Shown here in pieces: positions 1 to 10,398 of a stretch of DNA of 64,000 nucleotides. The DNA is from Aquimarina aggregata (GTDB lineage: Bacteria > Bacteroidota > Bacteroidia > Flavobacteriales > Flavobacteriaceae), in NCBI RefSeq assembly GCF_001632745.1, contig NZ_LQRT01000001.1, forward strand, positions 310,001-374,000, written 5' to 3'. Position 1 is the stretch's first letter. Each line of letters begins with the position of its first letter. The notes beneath the pieces were generated by a model. It did no database searches. It saw only the letters and a program-made list of their open reading frames with translations, and was not told the origin of the DNA. Both the position numbers and the translations under genes were made by a program.

Positions 1-87
1 AGGGATTTACGCCATTTCACCGAAAATCAATACCAGTTAATCAATAACTCAATTTTCCTAGAGAAAGTATTTTCTTACTATTCCTAA
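1..87 (+). CDS. C-terminal end of an unidentified upstream gene (partial)
   Basis: Frame 1 is open from the window edge for 28 codons and stops at a TAA at 85-87, while the other two forward frames stop earlier. The visible tail ends in ...EKVFSYYS. It is too short to assign to a family. Since it precedes a SusC/SusD pair it might be a regulator or an enzyme of the same locus, but that is a guess. The inverted repeat just downstream would fit the end of a transcription unit. Confidence 0.4.
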   Translation, partial: RDLRHFTENQYQLINNSIFLEKVFSYYS

Positions 88-95
88 AAAAACAG

Positions 96-123
96 ATGTT
101 AAAAAATCATAATATTTTAACAT
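96..123. promoter_or_regulatory. Inverted repeat upstream of susC
   Basis: ATGTTAAAA (96-104) and TTTTAACAT (115-123) form a perfect 9-bp dyad with a 10-nt spacer. It lies after the upstream stop codon and about 60 nt before the susC -7 box. It could be an operator for the galactoside locus or a weak terminator of the upstream gene. There is no T-run after it, so an operator is slightly favoured. Confidence 0.4.
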
Positions 124-183
124 AATAAATATGATATTCTTTATTTTGTAAAATAAAAATTAATTTTTTCTAAAATATTATTC

Positions 184-191
184 TATATTTG
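184..191 (+). promoter_or_regulatory. Candidate -7 box of the susC promoter
   Basis: TATATTTG matches the Bacteroidota -7 consensus TAnnTTTG and is followed by about 100 nt of leader before the susC start. No clean TTTG -33 box sits at the usual distance, which would fit a promoter needing an activator. Confidence 0.5.
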
Positions 192-291
192 CACAGTAGC
201 ATAGTGTATCATAGCATGAATTATACTAGTACACTTATACACTTTCTAAATACTTAAAGAAGTTAAATTTTTATCAACAAACACAAATCGT

Positions 292-3200
292 ATGGATCAA
301 AAAACATTCACTGGTTTTATAATGTTTTTATTCGGGCTCATCACTACTGTTTATTCACAACAAACAGTAACTGGTACAGTAACTGAATCACAAGGCCCTT
401 TACCTGGGGTAAACATTGTAATAAAAGGGACCCAAAATGGAACAACCACAGATTTTGATGGTAACTACACATTATCAGATGTGAACAATGATGCTGTTCT
501 AGTCTTTAGTTATATTGGGTTTATAACCAAAGAAGTTCCTGTTGCGGGACAGACAATAATCGATGTTACATTAGAAGAAGATGCAGCGGCCTTAGACGAA
601 ATTATAGTTGTAGGTTATGGTACGCAGTCAAAACGAGAAGTCACTGGGGCAATTTCGCAGATAAAATCAAAAGATATCGCCCAAGTAGTTGTAGCAAACC
701 CAACCGCCGCTCTGCAAGGTAAATTAGCTGGTGTGCAAGTTGAAAGTGCAGGTGGAGCTCCTGGTAGTGCAACAAATGTTTTTGTAAGAGGGGTTAGCTC
801 TTTAACAAATTCTTTTCCGTTATACGTAGTTGATGGTACAGTAGTAGATGATATTGTCTTCTTAAACCCTAAAGACATTATCGATTTACAAGTATTAAAA
901 GATGCTACCTCTGCTGCTATTTATGGTACAAGAGCTGCAAATGGAGTAATTATAATTACAACAAATAGAGGTAAAAAAAATTCGTCTCCTACAGTTAATG
1001 TTGATATTAGAGGCGGGATAAATACCCAAGCTAAGGAATTAGATTTATTAAACGGATCAGAATACATTCAATTTCTAAATCAAAGAAGAGTAAATGACGG
1101 ACTCGCTGGAAACATAGTAGATCCAGGAATAGATACCGATTTTCAAGATTTAACTATTAATTCTGGAGCCATACAAGATTATGGGTTTAATATTTCTGCG
1201 GGTAATGACGATTCTTCGTATTACTTTTCTGCTAATTATTATAATGAAGAAGGTTTGTTGATTAGTGAAGATTTCCAGAGAATAAATGCTCGTCTAAACA
1301 GTCAATTTCAAATAGGAAAGTTTAAAATTCAAGAATCTTTTGCATTTGCCGAAAACACCTTTACCAGAAACCAATCTTTTGGTAACCAAGGTCCAACATT
1401 ACCTATCCTTAACGCATTTAATCCAAATAACGAAGGAGGTTTTGAAGCAGTAGATGGCGATATTTATGGTGTAGGTGGTACAAATAAATTTGCACTTGCC
1501 AATCTATTAGATGACGAAAATACAGAACGTAACTTATTGGGTAATATTAATATTGCCTATGAAATTATTGATGGTTTAACCGCTAAAGTAAACTTTGGTG
1601 TAGATTATAAAAACATCTATCGTAATACATTTCTACCAACTTTCTTTCAAAGTAACACAGATGCTACCAATAATTTAAACGAAGCAAATGATCTTACTGA
1701 AGTGAGAGCAGAGATTTTATCAACCAATGTTGAGCCAAATCTTAATTATAAAAAAGTATTTGGTGATCACTCAGTTGATGTTTTATTAGGTGGAGCACGT
1801 CAGGAGGTAGATTTCAATTCTCTTGCTGTTTATGCTCAAGGACTACCAAGTAATAACATTAGAAACATAGGTAATTTTACAGATCAGGTAGAAAACACTG
1901 GTGGAGGTAAATTCTTATCACGTTTATTTTCTTATTATGCAAGGGTAAACTATAAACTTAAAGATCGATATTTATTTACTGGTATCGTAAGAAGAGATGC
2001 AACTTCTAGATTTTCCTCAGATGATGATCTTAATACCGGAGTATTTCCTTCTTTTTCTTTAGGATGGGTGGTTAGTGAAGAAGATTTTTGGCCAGAAGAT
2101 GGATTTATAAACACCTTAAAACTAAGAGGTGGTTATGGAGAATTAGGATCACAAAACATAGGAGATTATGTATACCAATCTGTCTTAAATCCAACTTCTA
2201 ATGTTGCTTTTGCTAATAATCCTGCCCAAGGTTTCTCTATCACTTCTTTGGTAGATGAAAGTATAAGTTTTGAAACCTCGGCAACAACAAACATAGGTGC
2301 CGATCTAACCATGTTTAATAATTCTATAAAGCTAAGTTTAGATTATTTTAGCAGAAACAATGAAGACGTATTACTAGCTGTAGACATACCGTCTACTACA
2401 GGGTCAGGAGCTCCTGTTATCCAAAATGCGGCTGCTATTAACAATAAAGGATTCGAACTAGAAGCGAGTTATAAACATGATACCGGTAGTGATTTTACAT
2501 TTGATATCGGTCTAAATATAGCAGCTATTACTAACGAATTAACCGAAGCTCCAAACCCGATTCTTGGGCCGATCATTAATGAAGAACAAACAAGAGTAAA
2601 TCGATACGAAGAAGGGCAACCTTTAGGTTTTTTCTTTGGATTTGAAACTGACGGAATTTATAATAGCCAAGCCGAAATAGACAATGATCCATTTTTAGCC
2701 AATGACCCAGACAGAAGAGCATTACTTCAACCTGGTGATTTTAGAAGGGTAGACACTAATGGTGATGGTAGAATTGACGAAAGTGATAGAACTAATCTTG
2801 GTGACCCTACTCCAGATTTCACTTATGGTATTAACTTTACTGGTAATTACAAAAAATTTGATTTTGGTTTATTTTTTAACGGAGTTCAAGGAAGTGAGAT
2901 TTATAATGTTACCAAATTTTTTGGAGTATTCTTTGCTGATGATAATAAATTTGGGTTAGTACGGGATGCATTTACTCCCACAAACACAGATACCAACATA
3001 CCAAGAGTATCTAACTTAGATCCCGCAGGTAACCAATTACCTTCTGACTTTTTTGTAGAAGACGGCTCTTTTTTCAGATTAAAAACTTTAGAAATCGGGT
3101 ATGATTTAACAGATGTAATCGGCTCAGAATGGGTTAAAAGCGGAAGAGTTTTCTTCAATATGCAAAATGTATTTGTGATTACTGGATATTCAGGATACGA

Positions 3201-3357
3201 TCCAGAAGTAGGTTCTACTTCAGGGGCACAAGCAGATGCTGATACAGGTTTCTTTGGCTTTAGAGATGTAACAAACCCAATTTTGGGTAGAGGTTTAGAC
3301 GTTAGAGCGCAACCAAGACCTAGAACATTTATCATGGGACTTCAATTTTCCTTTTGA
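292..3357 (+). CDS. SusC/RagA-family TonB-linked outer membrane receptor
   Basis: Outer-membrane active-transport channel for glycans, driven by TonB; it pairs with the SusD lipoprotein that follows 38 nt downstream. The 1021-aa product has a signal peptide (cleavage near residue 22, VYSQ), a carboxypeptidase-regulatory-like beta-sandwich (about 25-97), a TonB-box-like segment (LDEIIVVGYGTQ), a plug domain with the typical SAAIYGTRAANGVI motif and a long beta-barrel ending in an aromatic C-terminus (QFSF). Length and order are standard for SusC. The alpha-galactosidase, symporter and galE downstream suggest an alpha-galactoside ligand; this is inference, because SusC specificity cannot be read from sequence. 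Confidence 0.95.
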   Translation: MDQKTFTGFIMFLFGLITTVYSQQTVTGTVTESQGPLPGVNIVIKGTQNGTTTDFDGNYTLSDVNNDAVLVFSYIGFITKEVPVAGQTIIDVTLEEDAAALDEIIVVGYGTQSKREVTGAISQIKSKDIAQVVVANPTAALQGKLAGVQVESAGGAPGSATNVFVRGVSSLTNSFPLYVVDGTVVDDIVFLNPKDIIDLQVLKDATSAAIYGTRAANGVIIITTNRGKKNSSPTVNVDIRGGINTQAKELDLLNGSEYIQFLNQRRVNDGLAGNIVDPGIDTDFQDLTINSGAIQDYGFNISAGNDDSSYYFSANYYNEEGLLISEDFQRINARLNSQFQIGKFKIQESFAFAENTFTRNQSFGNQGPTLPILNAFNPNNEGGFEAVDGDIYGVGGTNKFALANLLDDENTERNLLGNINIAYEIIDGLTAKVNFGVDYKNIYRNTFLPTFFQSNTDATNNLNEANDLTEVRAEILSTNVEPNLNYKKVFGDHSVDVLLGGARQEVDFNSLAVYAQGLPSNNIRNIGNFTDQVENTGGGKFLSRLFSYYARVNYKLKDRYLFTGIVRRDATSRFSSDDDLNTGVFPSFSLGWVVSEEDFWPEDGFINTLKLRGGYGELGSQNIGDYVYQSVLNPTSNVAFANNPAQGFSITSLVDESISFETSATTNIGADLTMFNNSIKLSLDYFSRNNEDVLLAVDIPSTTGSGAPVIQNAAAINNKGFELEASYKHDTGSDFTFDIGLNIAAITNELTEAPNPILGPIINEEQTRVNRYEEGQPLGFFFGFETDGIYNSQAEIDNDPFLANDPDRRALLQPGDFRRVDTNGDGRIDESDRTNLGDPTPDFTYGINFTGNYKKFDFGLFFNGVQGSEIYNVTKFFGVFFADDNKFGLVRDAFTPTNTDTNIPRVSNLDPAGNQLPSDFFVEDGSFFRLKTLEIGYDLTDVIGSEWVKSGRVFFNMQNVFVITGYSGYDPEVGSTSGAQADADTGFFGFRDVTNPILGRGLDVRAQPRPRTFIMGLQFSF

Positions 3358-3395
3358 TACACAGATGTATAAAAAAATAATTAAGCTATATAGTT

Positions 3396-4994
3396 ATGAA
3401 ATCAAAAAATAAATTTTTCACCATTTTAATACTAACAGGTCTCCTGCTGGTTGTAAATGGTTGTAATGAAGATAAATTAGACCTTTCGAACCCAAATACT
3501 GTAGCAGAACCTGAATTTTTTCAAAACAATGCAGATTTTAGGTTGGCCGTAAACGGAATGTACCACCCCATAACAGCAGTACTTTTTTGGGGAAGAGTAA
3601 TACACACAGGAGCGCTACTTCGCTCTGATGCCTTTAATATTGTTCCTTTTCAGCAAAACACAACAATGTCGACTCTAGAAGGTCAACCGGGTATTGCGAG
3701 ATGGTCGTCGGACATGTTTCCTCAATTATATCAAACCATATTTAGAGCAAATACCATTATTGAAAAAATCAACGAAACCAATGTTCCTAGCGAGACAGAT
3801 AGAAACGAAATTTTAGGGCAAGCCTATTTCATGAGAGCATTTGCGAATTGGTATCTTGCTAATCTATGGGGAAATGTACCATTAGTGATGAAAGTACCTA
3901 AAACCAGAGAAGATTTCTTCCCCCAACCTTCTAATCAGGCCGCTATAAATGAAGCTATCGTTAATGATCTTACCGAAGCTTTTAATAGATTACCTAATTC
4001 ATGGCCTGATGCAGAAAAAGGAAGACCTACTGCAGGTTCAGCACTTGCACTACGCGGAAAAACACATCTATACATGAAAGATTACCCTAACGCCGTAGCT
4101 GACTTAAGAGCCGTAACAACAGATTTTAGTTATGCTTTACTACCTGCGAGTAGATATGAACAGAATTTTACTGAAGAAAATGAAAATAATGAAGAATCTG
4201 TTTTTGAACTTCAGTATTTAGGGCAAGATAATTTTATTTGGGGAACAGATATTCCTGGAACAGGAACGCAAGGTCATTATTTAATTGATTATTCTCCACC
4301 AGAATTGAGTCCTGATAATGGGCATTTTATAAATCCTCATATTTTACAAGTATTTGAAGATAATGGTGATACTGTAAGACGAAATGCAACTATAGCGTTT
4401 GATTACCCAGGAGCCACTGGATACGGAGGAGTACCTTTTACAGAAGATTTTGCTGCAGATATCGCAGTTGCTAATACCATAACCGATCCAATGGGTAACG
4501 TAGGCGTTCCTGCCTTATTTACCAAAAAATATGCTGGTTTTGAGCAAGGTATGCGTGCAGAAATACCTGTTTTAGGACAAACCATAGGAAATAACTGGAG
4601 AATCATTAGGTATGCCGATGTATTATTAATGCTTGCCGAAGCCCTTAATGAAAATATGGCAACTGCCGAGGCGATTCCATTTATTAATCAAGTAAGGGAA
4701 CGATCTGGCATTGCCCCGCTGGCATTAACATTAGATAAAGCCGCAGTAGAGCAAGCCATTATAGATGAGCGTATCATGGAACTAACAGGAGAAGGACATC
4801 GATTTTTTGACTTAGTACGCTGGGGGATCGCAGAAGATGTACTAGGTGCTGGTTCTACTATTGCTGCAGGACGTCATCCAAAATCATTAGCTGGCCCAAC
4901 CGCTGTTTTTACAGTAGGACAAGATGAACTTATATGGATTCCTGTACCAGAATTACAAGCTAATCCTAACCTAAGACCTAACCCAGGTTACTAA
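3396..4994 (+). CDS. SusD/RagB-family nutrient-binding outer membrane lipoprotein
   Basis: Surface lipoprotein that caps the SusC channel and captures glycan. The 532-aa product begins with a lipoprotein signal ending at Cys23 (LLLVVNGC), followed by SusD features: the N-terminal PNTVAEPEFFQN segment, the TPR-like helical core (AYFMRAFANWYLANLWGNVPLV) and the C-terminal DERIMELTGEGHRFFDLVRWG motif. It immediately follows susC and is surely co-transcribed with it. A GC-rich hairpin lies between it and the next gene, so expression may drop after this gene. Substrate is inferred from neighbours only. Confidence 0.95.
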   Translation: MKSKNKFFTILILTGLLLVVNGCNEDKLDLSNPNTVAEPEFFQNNADFRLAVNGMYHPITAVLFWGRVIHTGALLRSDAFNIVPFQQNTTMSTLEGQPGIARWSSDMFPQLYQTIFRANTIIEKINETNVPSETDRNEILGQAYFMRAFANWYLANLWGNVPLVMKVPKTREDFFPQPSNQAAINEAIVNDLTEAFNRLPNSWPDAEKGRPTAGSALALRGKTHLYMKDYPNAVADLRAVTTDFSYALLPASRYEQNFTEENENNEESVFELQYLGQDNFIWGTDIPGTGTQGHYLIDYSPPELSPDNGHFINPHILQVFEDNGDTVRRNATIAFDYPGATGYGGVPFTEDFAADIAVANTITDPMGNVGVPALFTKKYAGFEQGMRAEIPVLGQTIGNNWRIIRYADVLLMLAEALNENMATAEAIPFINQVRERSGIAPLALTLDKAAVEQAIIDERIMELTGEGHRFFDLVRWGIAEDVLGAGSTIAAGRHPKSLAGPTAVFTVGQDELIWIPVPELQANPNLRPNPGY

Positions 4995-5030
4995 AATATT
5001 GTTTGATTATAATTGTATTTGTTTTTAGTT

Positions 5031-5060
5031 ACCGGGCCAATCTTTATCGATTCGCCCGGT
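5031..5060 (+). terminator. GC-rich intercistronic hairpin after susD
   Basis: ACCGGGC (5031-5037) pairs with GCCCGGT (5054-5060) around a 16-nt loop. It is the only GC-rich stretch in this intergenic region and is followed by ATTAAAAAG rather than a T-run. It probably stabilises the susCD message or partly terminates transcription before the next gene. Confidence 0.55.
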
Positions 5061-5091
5061 ATTAAAAAGCCACCTAACTTATTATTTCTTC

Positions 5092-8000
5092 TTGAAAAGA
5101 CTCTTTTATCATATCATATTTATCATTGTACTCCTAAGTTGTAAAAACGTACAAAAGAAGCAATACTTATTTACCTATGTCCCCCAAAATACTTCAAACA
5201 TACACTTTGAAAACACAATTACAGAAAATGATAAGATCAATGTAATTGATTTTCAATATTGCTATAACGGAGGAGGCGTTGGAATTGGTGATTTTAATAA
5301 TGACGAATTACCCGATATCGTTTTTACTGGAAACCAAGTCTCTAGTAAACTATACCTAAATCTTGGTGGTATGAAATTTAAAGATATTTCTGAAATCTCT
5401 AATTTCACAACAAATACCTGGATCACAGGTGTTAGTATTATTGACATTAATACAGATGGCTTTGATGACATTTATCTAAATGTAGGCGGTGCGGATTGCC
5501 AAAACGACTGCAACAATCTATTATTTATAAATAACGGCCTTAATTCCTATGGTATCCCAACTTTTACAGAACAAGCTTCTATTTATGGTTTAGACGATGG
5601 TAATTACAGCCAACAAACTGTATTCTTTGATTATGATCAAGATGGCGATTTAGATGCATACATAGTTCATAACGGAAACACAAAAAGAGACAGAAATATT
5701 CCACTACCCAAAAAATATTTCCCTGAACACTTAGGGGATTATTTAATGGAAAATCGAATACATAAAAAAACTAAAAGACCACAATTCATTAATGTATCAG
5801 ATAGCTTAGGAATTACACATAAAGGGTTCGGCTTAGGAATTGCAATAAATGATTTAAATAATGATAACCTACCCGATATTTATGTAAGTAATGATTTTAT
5901 AACTAATGATCTAATCTACATAAACAAAGGAAAAAATAGCGATGGCATACATCTTGGTTTTGAAGAAATGAATAACCAAATCGTATCTAAACAAACATAT
6001 AATGCCATGGGTGTGGATGTAAGTGATATTGATAATGACGCTCTTCCAGACATTATGGTTGTAGATATGCTTCCAAAAGATTACGAGAGACAAAAAAAGA
6101 TGCTTGGTTTAAATAATTATGACAAATATTTACTTTCACAACGCAACGGCTATACTCCACAATATATTCACAATACGCTTCAACTACACAACGGTATTTC
6201 GAATAATAAGATAATACCCACATCAGAAATAGGATATGCATCTGGTGTAGCAAGTACAGATTGGAGTTGGACTCCGCTAATTGCAGATTTTGATAATGAT
6301 GGCAAAAAAGATATTTATATTACCAATGGATATGTAAAAGATATAACCGATTTAGATTTTATCAATTACTCTGGTCAAAATAACACCTTTGGAACTCCAC
6401 AAGCCAGAAAAGAAAAACTTAAAAAATTTGTGGACGAATTACCCGGCATACATCTTCCTAATGTTATGTACCAAAACAGTGGCACAATAGCGTTTGATGA
6501 CGTTTCTTCTGATTGGATAAAGGATAAAAACTCCTTTTCTAACGGAGCTGTTTATGCAGATTTAGACGTGGATGGAGATCTAGACTTAATAACAAATAAT
6601 ATTAATAGTCCTGCTTTTCTTTTAGAAAATCACAGCACTGAAAAAGAAAAAAAATACTTAAGAATTAAACTAGAAGGTACTCTTCAGAACAAAAAAGCAA
6701 TTGGAGCCAAAGTAACACTATGGGAGAATGGACAAAAACAAGTTCGTTATCAATCTGTAGTACGAGGATACCTTTCTTCTGTAGAACCTGTACTTCATTT
6801 TGGTGTTAACACAAACAAAATTGATTCTTTACAAGTGATTTGGCCTACCGGAAATGTAACAGTGATCAAAGACGTTTTAAGTAATCAAGTCATTACTATA
6901 AAACCAACAAATCTTGCTTTACAAAATAGAATTCCTGAAGTAAAAAGACTATTTACTAGAGAACATAATCGTATAGCATTTAAACATCAAGAAAACCCTC
7001 TAAATGATTATTTATATCAATCCTTATTACCCCATCAATTTAATTCGAACGGCCCATGTATTGTTGCTGCCAACATCAATAACATTCCTGGTGATGAAAT
7101 TTTTATAGGTGGAAGCAAGAATAAAACTGGTCAATTTTTTAAAGAGAATAATAAAGGAACATATATTCTTACCCAAGAACTAGAATCTAAATATGAAGAT
7201 ACTGCTACTCTTTTTATAGATATAGATAATGATGGAGATCATGATTTATATATCGGCAGTGGTGGAACAGATGCAGCAACGAATATAGATTTATTACAAG
7301 ATCGTATCTACTTAAATGATGGCTCAGGAAAATATACACTTTCAAAAACAGCACTAGAAAATGTCACCACTAACACTTCCTGTATTACACCAAACGATAT
7401 CGATCAAGATGGAGACTTAGATATATTTATAGGAGGTGGTGTATCCCCTGGTAAATATCCACTTAACACCCCTAGTTATATCTTAACAAATACTAATGGC
7501 GAGTTATCTATTAATAATAAGATATCTTTTACTCATAAAGGGATTGTCACTGATGCTATCTGGGAAAACATTAATAACACTAGCTCAAAAGAACTTATTG
7601 TAGCGGGGCAATGGATGCCTATTACTATATATAACGTCCAAAACGAACAAGCAAAAGAAATAAAAATAAAATGGCAAGACACCGAAGGAAAGGCCATTAA
7701 AATGTCTGGATGGTGGAACACTATTACTAGTGCTGATTTTGATAATGATGGAGATCAGGATATCATCGCCGGAAATCAAGGAGTTAATGGTTTTATCAAA
7801 CCTGTTTTCAACAAACCCGTATATGTATATGCCGAAGATTTTGATAATAATGGTAGTATCGATCCAATAATGGCTCAGTATTTTAAAACTGATACTGGTA
7901 TTGCTTTAAAACCTATTCATACCAGAGATGATATTATGAAACAACTGGTAATTCTGAAAAAGAAATATGGCACTTACAGTGAATTTGCAAAGGTTTCTTT

Positions 8001-8439
8001 TACAGAACTATTAAATGTAACAGATCTAGAAAAACAAACCTTAAATGCTACTATTTTTGAATCCATTTATGCAGAAAACATTGGAAACAACACTTTTGTA
8101 GTGCATAATTTACCTGATGTATGTCAATTATCACCTATTAATGATTTTTTAGTCGAAGATTTTAACAACGATGGCTTTAAAGACGTATTGATCGTAGGAA
8201 ACAATTATTCGGCAGAAGCAAACTACGGAAGACATGATGCCATGACTGGAATTTACTTAAAGGGATCTAAAAATGGATTTATTCCTCTTAAAAATTCAGA
8301 GAGCGGTTTTTTAGTTCCAAAGCAATCAAATCATATCATAGCCACCAAAAATAAGAATGACGAACAACTAGTAATTGCCACACAAAACAATGATAGTATT
8401 AGAGTATTTAAAAACTCAATGTACACTTTAAAAAATTAA
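5092..8439 (+). CDS. VCBS/FG-GAP repeat lipoprotein with ASPIC/UnbV domain
   Basis: Predicted surface or periplasmic lipoprotein of 1115 aa; its exact role is unknown, but such proteins often sit beside SusC/SusD pairs and may bind glycans or stabilise the complex. The start is a TTG at 5092: it gives a well-formed lipoprotein signal (MKRLFYHIIFIIVLLSC, lipid Cys17) and no ATG lies nearby upstream. Many FG-GAP calcium-binding blades are visible (GDFNNDELPDI, DYDQDGDLD, DFDNDGKKDI, DIDQDGDLDI). A UnbV/ASPIC module (about residues 530-600, KKAIGAKVTLW and VIWPTGN) separates two blade sets, suggesting two propellers. Confidence 0.85.
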   Translation: MKRLFYHIIFIIVLLSCKNVQKKQYLFTYVPQNTSNIHFENTITENDKINVIDFQYCYNGGGVGIGDFNNDELPDIVFTGNQVSSKLYLNLGGMKFKDISEISNFTTNTWITGVSIIDINTDGFDDIYLNVGGADCQNDCNNLLFINNGLNSYGIPTFTEQASIYGLDDGNYSQQTVFFDYDQDGDLDAYIVHNGNTKRDRNIPLPKKYFPEHLGDYLMENRIHKKTKRPQFINVSDSLGITHKGFGLGIAINDLNNDNLPDIYVSNDFITNDLIYINKGKNSDGIHLGFEEMNNQIVSKQTYNAMGVDVSDIDNDALPDIMVVDMLPKDYERQKKMLGLNNYDKYLLSQRNGYTPQYIHNTLQLHNGISNNKIIPTSEIGYASGVASTDWSWTPLIADFDNDGKKDIYITNGYVKDITDLDFINYSGQNNTFGTPQARKEKLKKFVDELPGIHLPNVMYQNSGTIAFDDVSSDWIKDKNSFSNGAVYADLDVDGDLDLITNNINSPAFLLENHSTEKEKKYLRIKLEGTLQNKKAIGAKVTLWENGQKQVRYQSVVRGYLSSVEPVLHFGVNTNKIDSLQVIWPTGNVTVIKDVLSNQVITIKPTNLALQNRIPEVKRLFTREHNRIAFKHQENPLNDYLYQSLLPHQFNSNGPCIVAANINNIPGDEIFIGGSKNKTGQFFKENNKGTYILTQELESKYEDTATLFIDIDNDGDHDLYIGSGGTDAATNIDLLQDRIYLNDGSGKYTLSKTALENVTTNTSCITPNDIDQDGDLDIFIGGGVSPGKYPLNTPSYILTNTNGELSINNKISFTHKGIVTDAIWENINNTSSKELIVAGQWMPITIYNVQNEQAKEIKIKWQDTEGKAIKMSGWWNTITSADFDNDGDQDIIAGNQGVNGFIKPVFNKPVYVYAEDFDNNGSIDPIMAQYFKTDTGIALKPIHTRDDIMKQLVILKKKYGTYSEFAKVSFTELLNVTDLEKQTLNATIFESIYAENIGNNTFVVHNLPDVCQLSPINDFLVEDFNNDGFKDVLIVGNNYSAEANYGRHDAMTGIYLKGSKNGFIPLKNSESGFLVPKQSNHIIATKNKNDEQLVIATQNNDSIRVFKNSMYTLKN

Positions 8440-8454
8440 CCATAAAGAATAATA

Positions 8455-8486
8455 TTGACATCAGTGAATTCGACTCACTAAGTCAA
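8455..8486. other. Imperfect stem-loop between the VCBS gene and the alpha-galactosidase
   Basis: TTGAC (8455-8459) and AGTGA (8463-8467) pair with TCACT (8475-8479) and GTCAA (8482-8486), leaving a 3-nt by 2-nt internal bulge. No T-run follows, so it is more likely an mRNA processing or stability element than a terminator. Confidence 0.3.
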
Positions 8487-8505
8487 TGAAATAAAACTAT
8501 GCTAA

Positions 8506-10266
8506 ATGAAGGATGTAATTACTCACAATATTGAGGTAATAGGAAAAACTGAAGCGTTCAATGTAGCCATAACCACAAACTATGAAAGCAACGGGGTTTC
8601 AATATATACAATTACCTGTTATGCAGACTCCAATTTCACACCACACCCTATCACTCTAAAATGGAAAATACCTGCAATTAATGTAAAAGGAGTTTGGAAA
8701 CCAACTACGGATTTTTCAAAAAGAATAATGGATGACTGGGAATTAGATCATATGGAATCTAGAATTTCTGTAGACTCTCCTATAATTTCTCTTTTTGGAC
8801 ACGATGACAACAATATTCATACGTTTGCTTGTTCTGATCCCATTAATACAACTGAACTAAATGCGTTATATAGAGAAGAGGACAATTATATGTATTGTCA
8901 TATTACTTTATTTAAAGAAAGACACCATGATATAAGAGAATATCAAATACAATTGCGTGTTGATGAGGAAGATCAGCATTTTTCTAAATCTCTAAATAAT
9001 GTTGGTGCTTGGTGGGGTAATATTGAACATCTTAAACCTATTAAAACTCCAGATTTAGCAAAAGTACCCGTGTATTCTACATGGTATCAGTTTCATCAAA
9101 AATTAGACACCGATGAACTTATTAAAGAATGTGAAATTGCTTCAAAACTAGGGTACGAATTAATCATTTTAGATGATGGTTGGCAAACCAAAGATGAAAA
9201 TAGAGGATATGATTTTACTGGAGATTGGCAACCAGAAAGAATCCCTAAAATGCAAGAATTTGTAGCATCTGTTCATAAAACAGGGATGAAACTTGCGTTG
9301 TGGTATTCAGTTCCATTTTGCGGAAAACACTCTAAAGCATATCAAAAATTCCAAGGTAAATTTCTTACCGAAGAACATCGATGGGCACCTGTATTTGACC
9401 CCAGATATCCAGAAGTTCGAGCGCATTTAATACAATTGTACACCAATGCACTAAAAGATTGGAATATTGATGGATTTAAACTTGATTTTATTGATGAGTT
9501 TAAAGTATACCCTAGTACAACTTTAACCAAAGAAAACGGACGAGATTTTTCTTCTGTAAATCTAGCTGTAGATCGTTTAATGACTGATGTAATGGCCGAA
9601 TTGCATGCTATTAACCCAGAGGTAGTGATCGAATTTAGACAAAAGTATACAGGACCTGCTATGCGTAAATACGGCAATATGTTTAGAGCATTTGACTGTC
9701 CGGGTGATTCTGTTATGAATCGTGTACGAATTGCAGACCTCAAAATGCTATCTGGTCGAACTGCAGTACACAGTGATATGTTCACTTATCATCATAACGA
9801 ACCACTCGAAATTAAAGCCCTTCAACTAGTAAATACTTTATTTGGAGTGCCTCAACTTTCTATTCTACTACAAGAAGCTTCAGATGAAGAACTAGCTATG
9901 ATAAAGTTCTACACCCAGTATTGGAGGGAAAATGTAGAAATATTATTAAATGGCGATTTTGAACCTCAAAAACCATTAGCAAATTACCCTATTTTAAAAG
10001 CAGGTTCTGAAAAACTAACTATTATTGGAGTTTATGATAATTATATCATTGACTTTAAGGAGAAAACAAATCGGATAGATATTATAAATGGGCAAAATAC
10101 CGAAAAAGTAGTTTTGAGCAGCACCGACAATCATGGAGCCTATAATTGTTCTGTATATGATTGTACTGGCAAAAAAATTAATGATTGCAAAGTAATGATT
10201 CTTATAGGAGTAGTACAAATAAAAGTCCCTCCTTGTGGTCTAATTAAGTTAGAAAAAAACATATAA
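8506..10266 (+). CDS. GH36/melibiase-type alpha-galactosidase
   Basis: Predicted to hydrolyse terminal alpha-galactosides. The 586-aa protein lacks a signal peptide, so it is probably cytoplasmic and acts on imported oligosaccharides. It has an N-terminal beta-sandwich, a (beta/alpha)8 barrel beginning near STWYQFHQKL (about 191), the family motif LDDGWQ (222-227), a GFKLDF strand with the likely nucleophile Asp327 (K325-L-D327), and an FRAFD segment in which Asp397 is the likely acid/base. Catalytic assignments are by motif analogy to GH27/GH36. Placement between a SusC/D system and a sugar symporter supports the role. A related alpha-glycosidase specificity cannot be excluded. Confidence 0.8.
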   Translation: MKDVITHNIEVIGKTEAFNVAITTNYESNGVSIYTITCYADSNFTPHPITLKWKIPAINVKGVWKPTTDFSKRIMDDWELDHMESRISVDSPIISLFGHDDNNIHTFACSDPINTTELNALYREEDNYMYCHITLFKERHHDIREYQIQLRVDEEDQHFSKSLNNVGAWWGNIEHLKPIKTPDLAKVPVYSTWYQFHQKLDTDELIKECEIASKLGYELIILDDGWQTKDENRGYDFTGDWQPERIPKMQEFVASVHKTGMKLALWYSVPFCGKHSKAYQKFQGKFLTEEHRWAPVFDPRYPEVRAHLIQLYTNALKDWNIDGFKLDFIDEFKVYPSTTLTKENGRDFSSVNLAVDRLMTDVMAELHAINPEVVIEFRQKYTGPAMRKYGNMFRAFDCPGDSVMNRVRIADLKMLSGRTAVHSDMFTYHHNEPLEIKALQLVNTLFGVPQLSILLQEASDEELAMIKFYTQYWRENVEILLNGDFEPQKPLANYPILKAGSEKLTIIGVYDNYIIDFKEKTNRIDIINGQNTEKVVLSSTDNHGAYNCSVYDCTGKKINDCKVMILIGVVQIKVPPCGLIKLEKNI

Positions 10267-10398
10267 ACACAGAAATGCTTTATATTAGTATTTCATAAAA
10301 GTCTATATACATAATACCAATTATATATAAACGCCTATACTAAACATCATATCGAAACCTCTATTTTAGTTTAACTTTTATTAAATACAACATTATTC

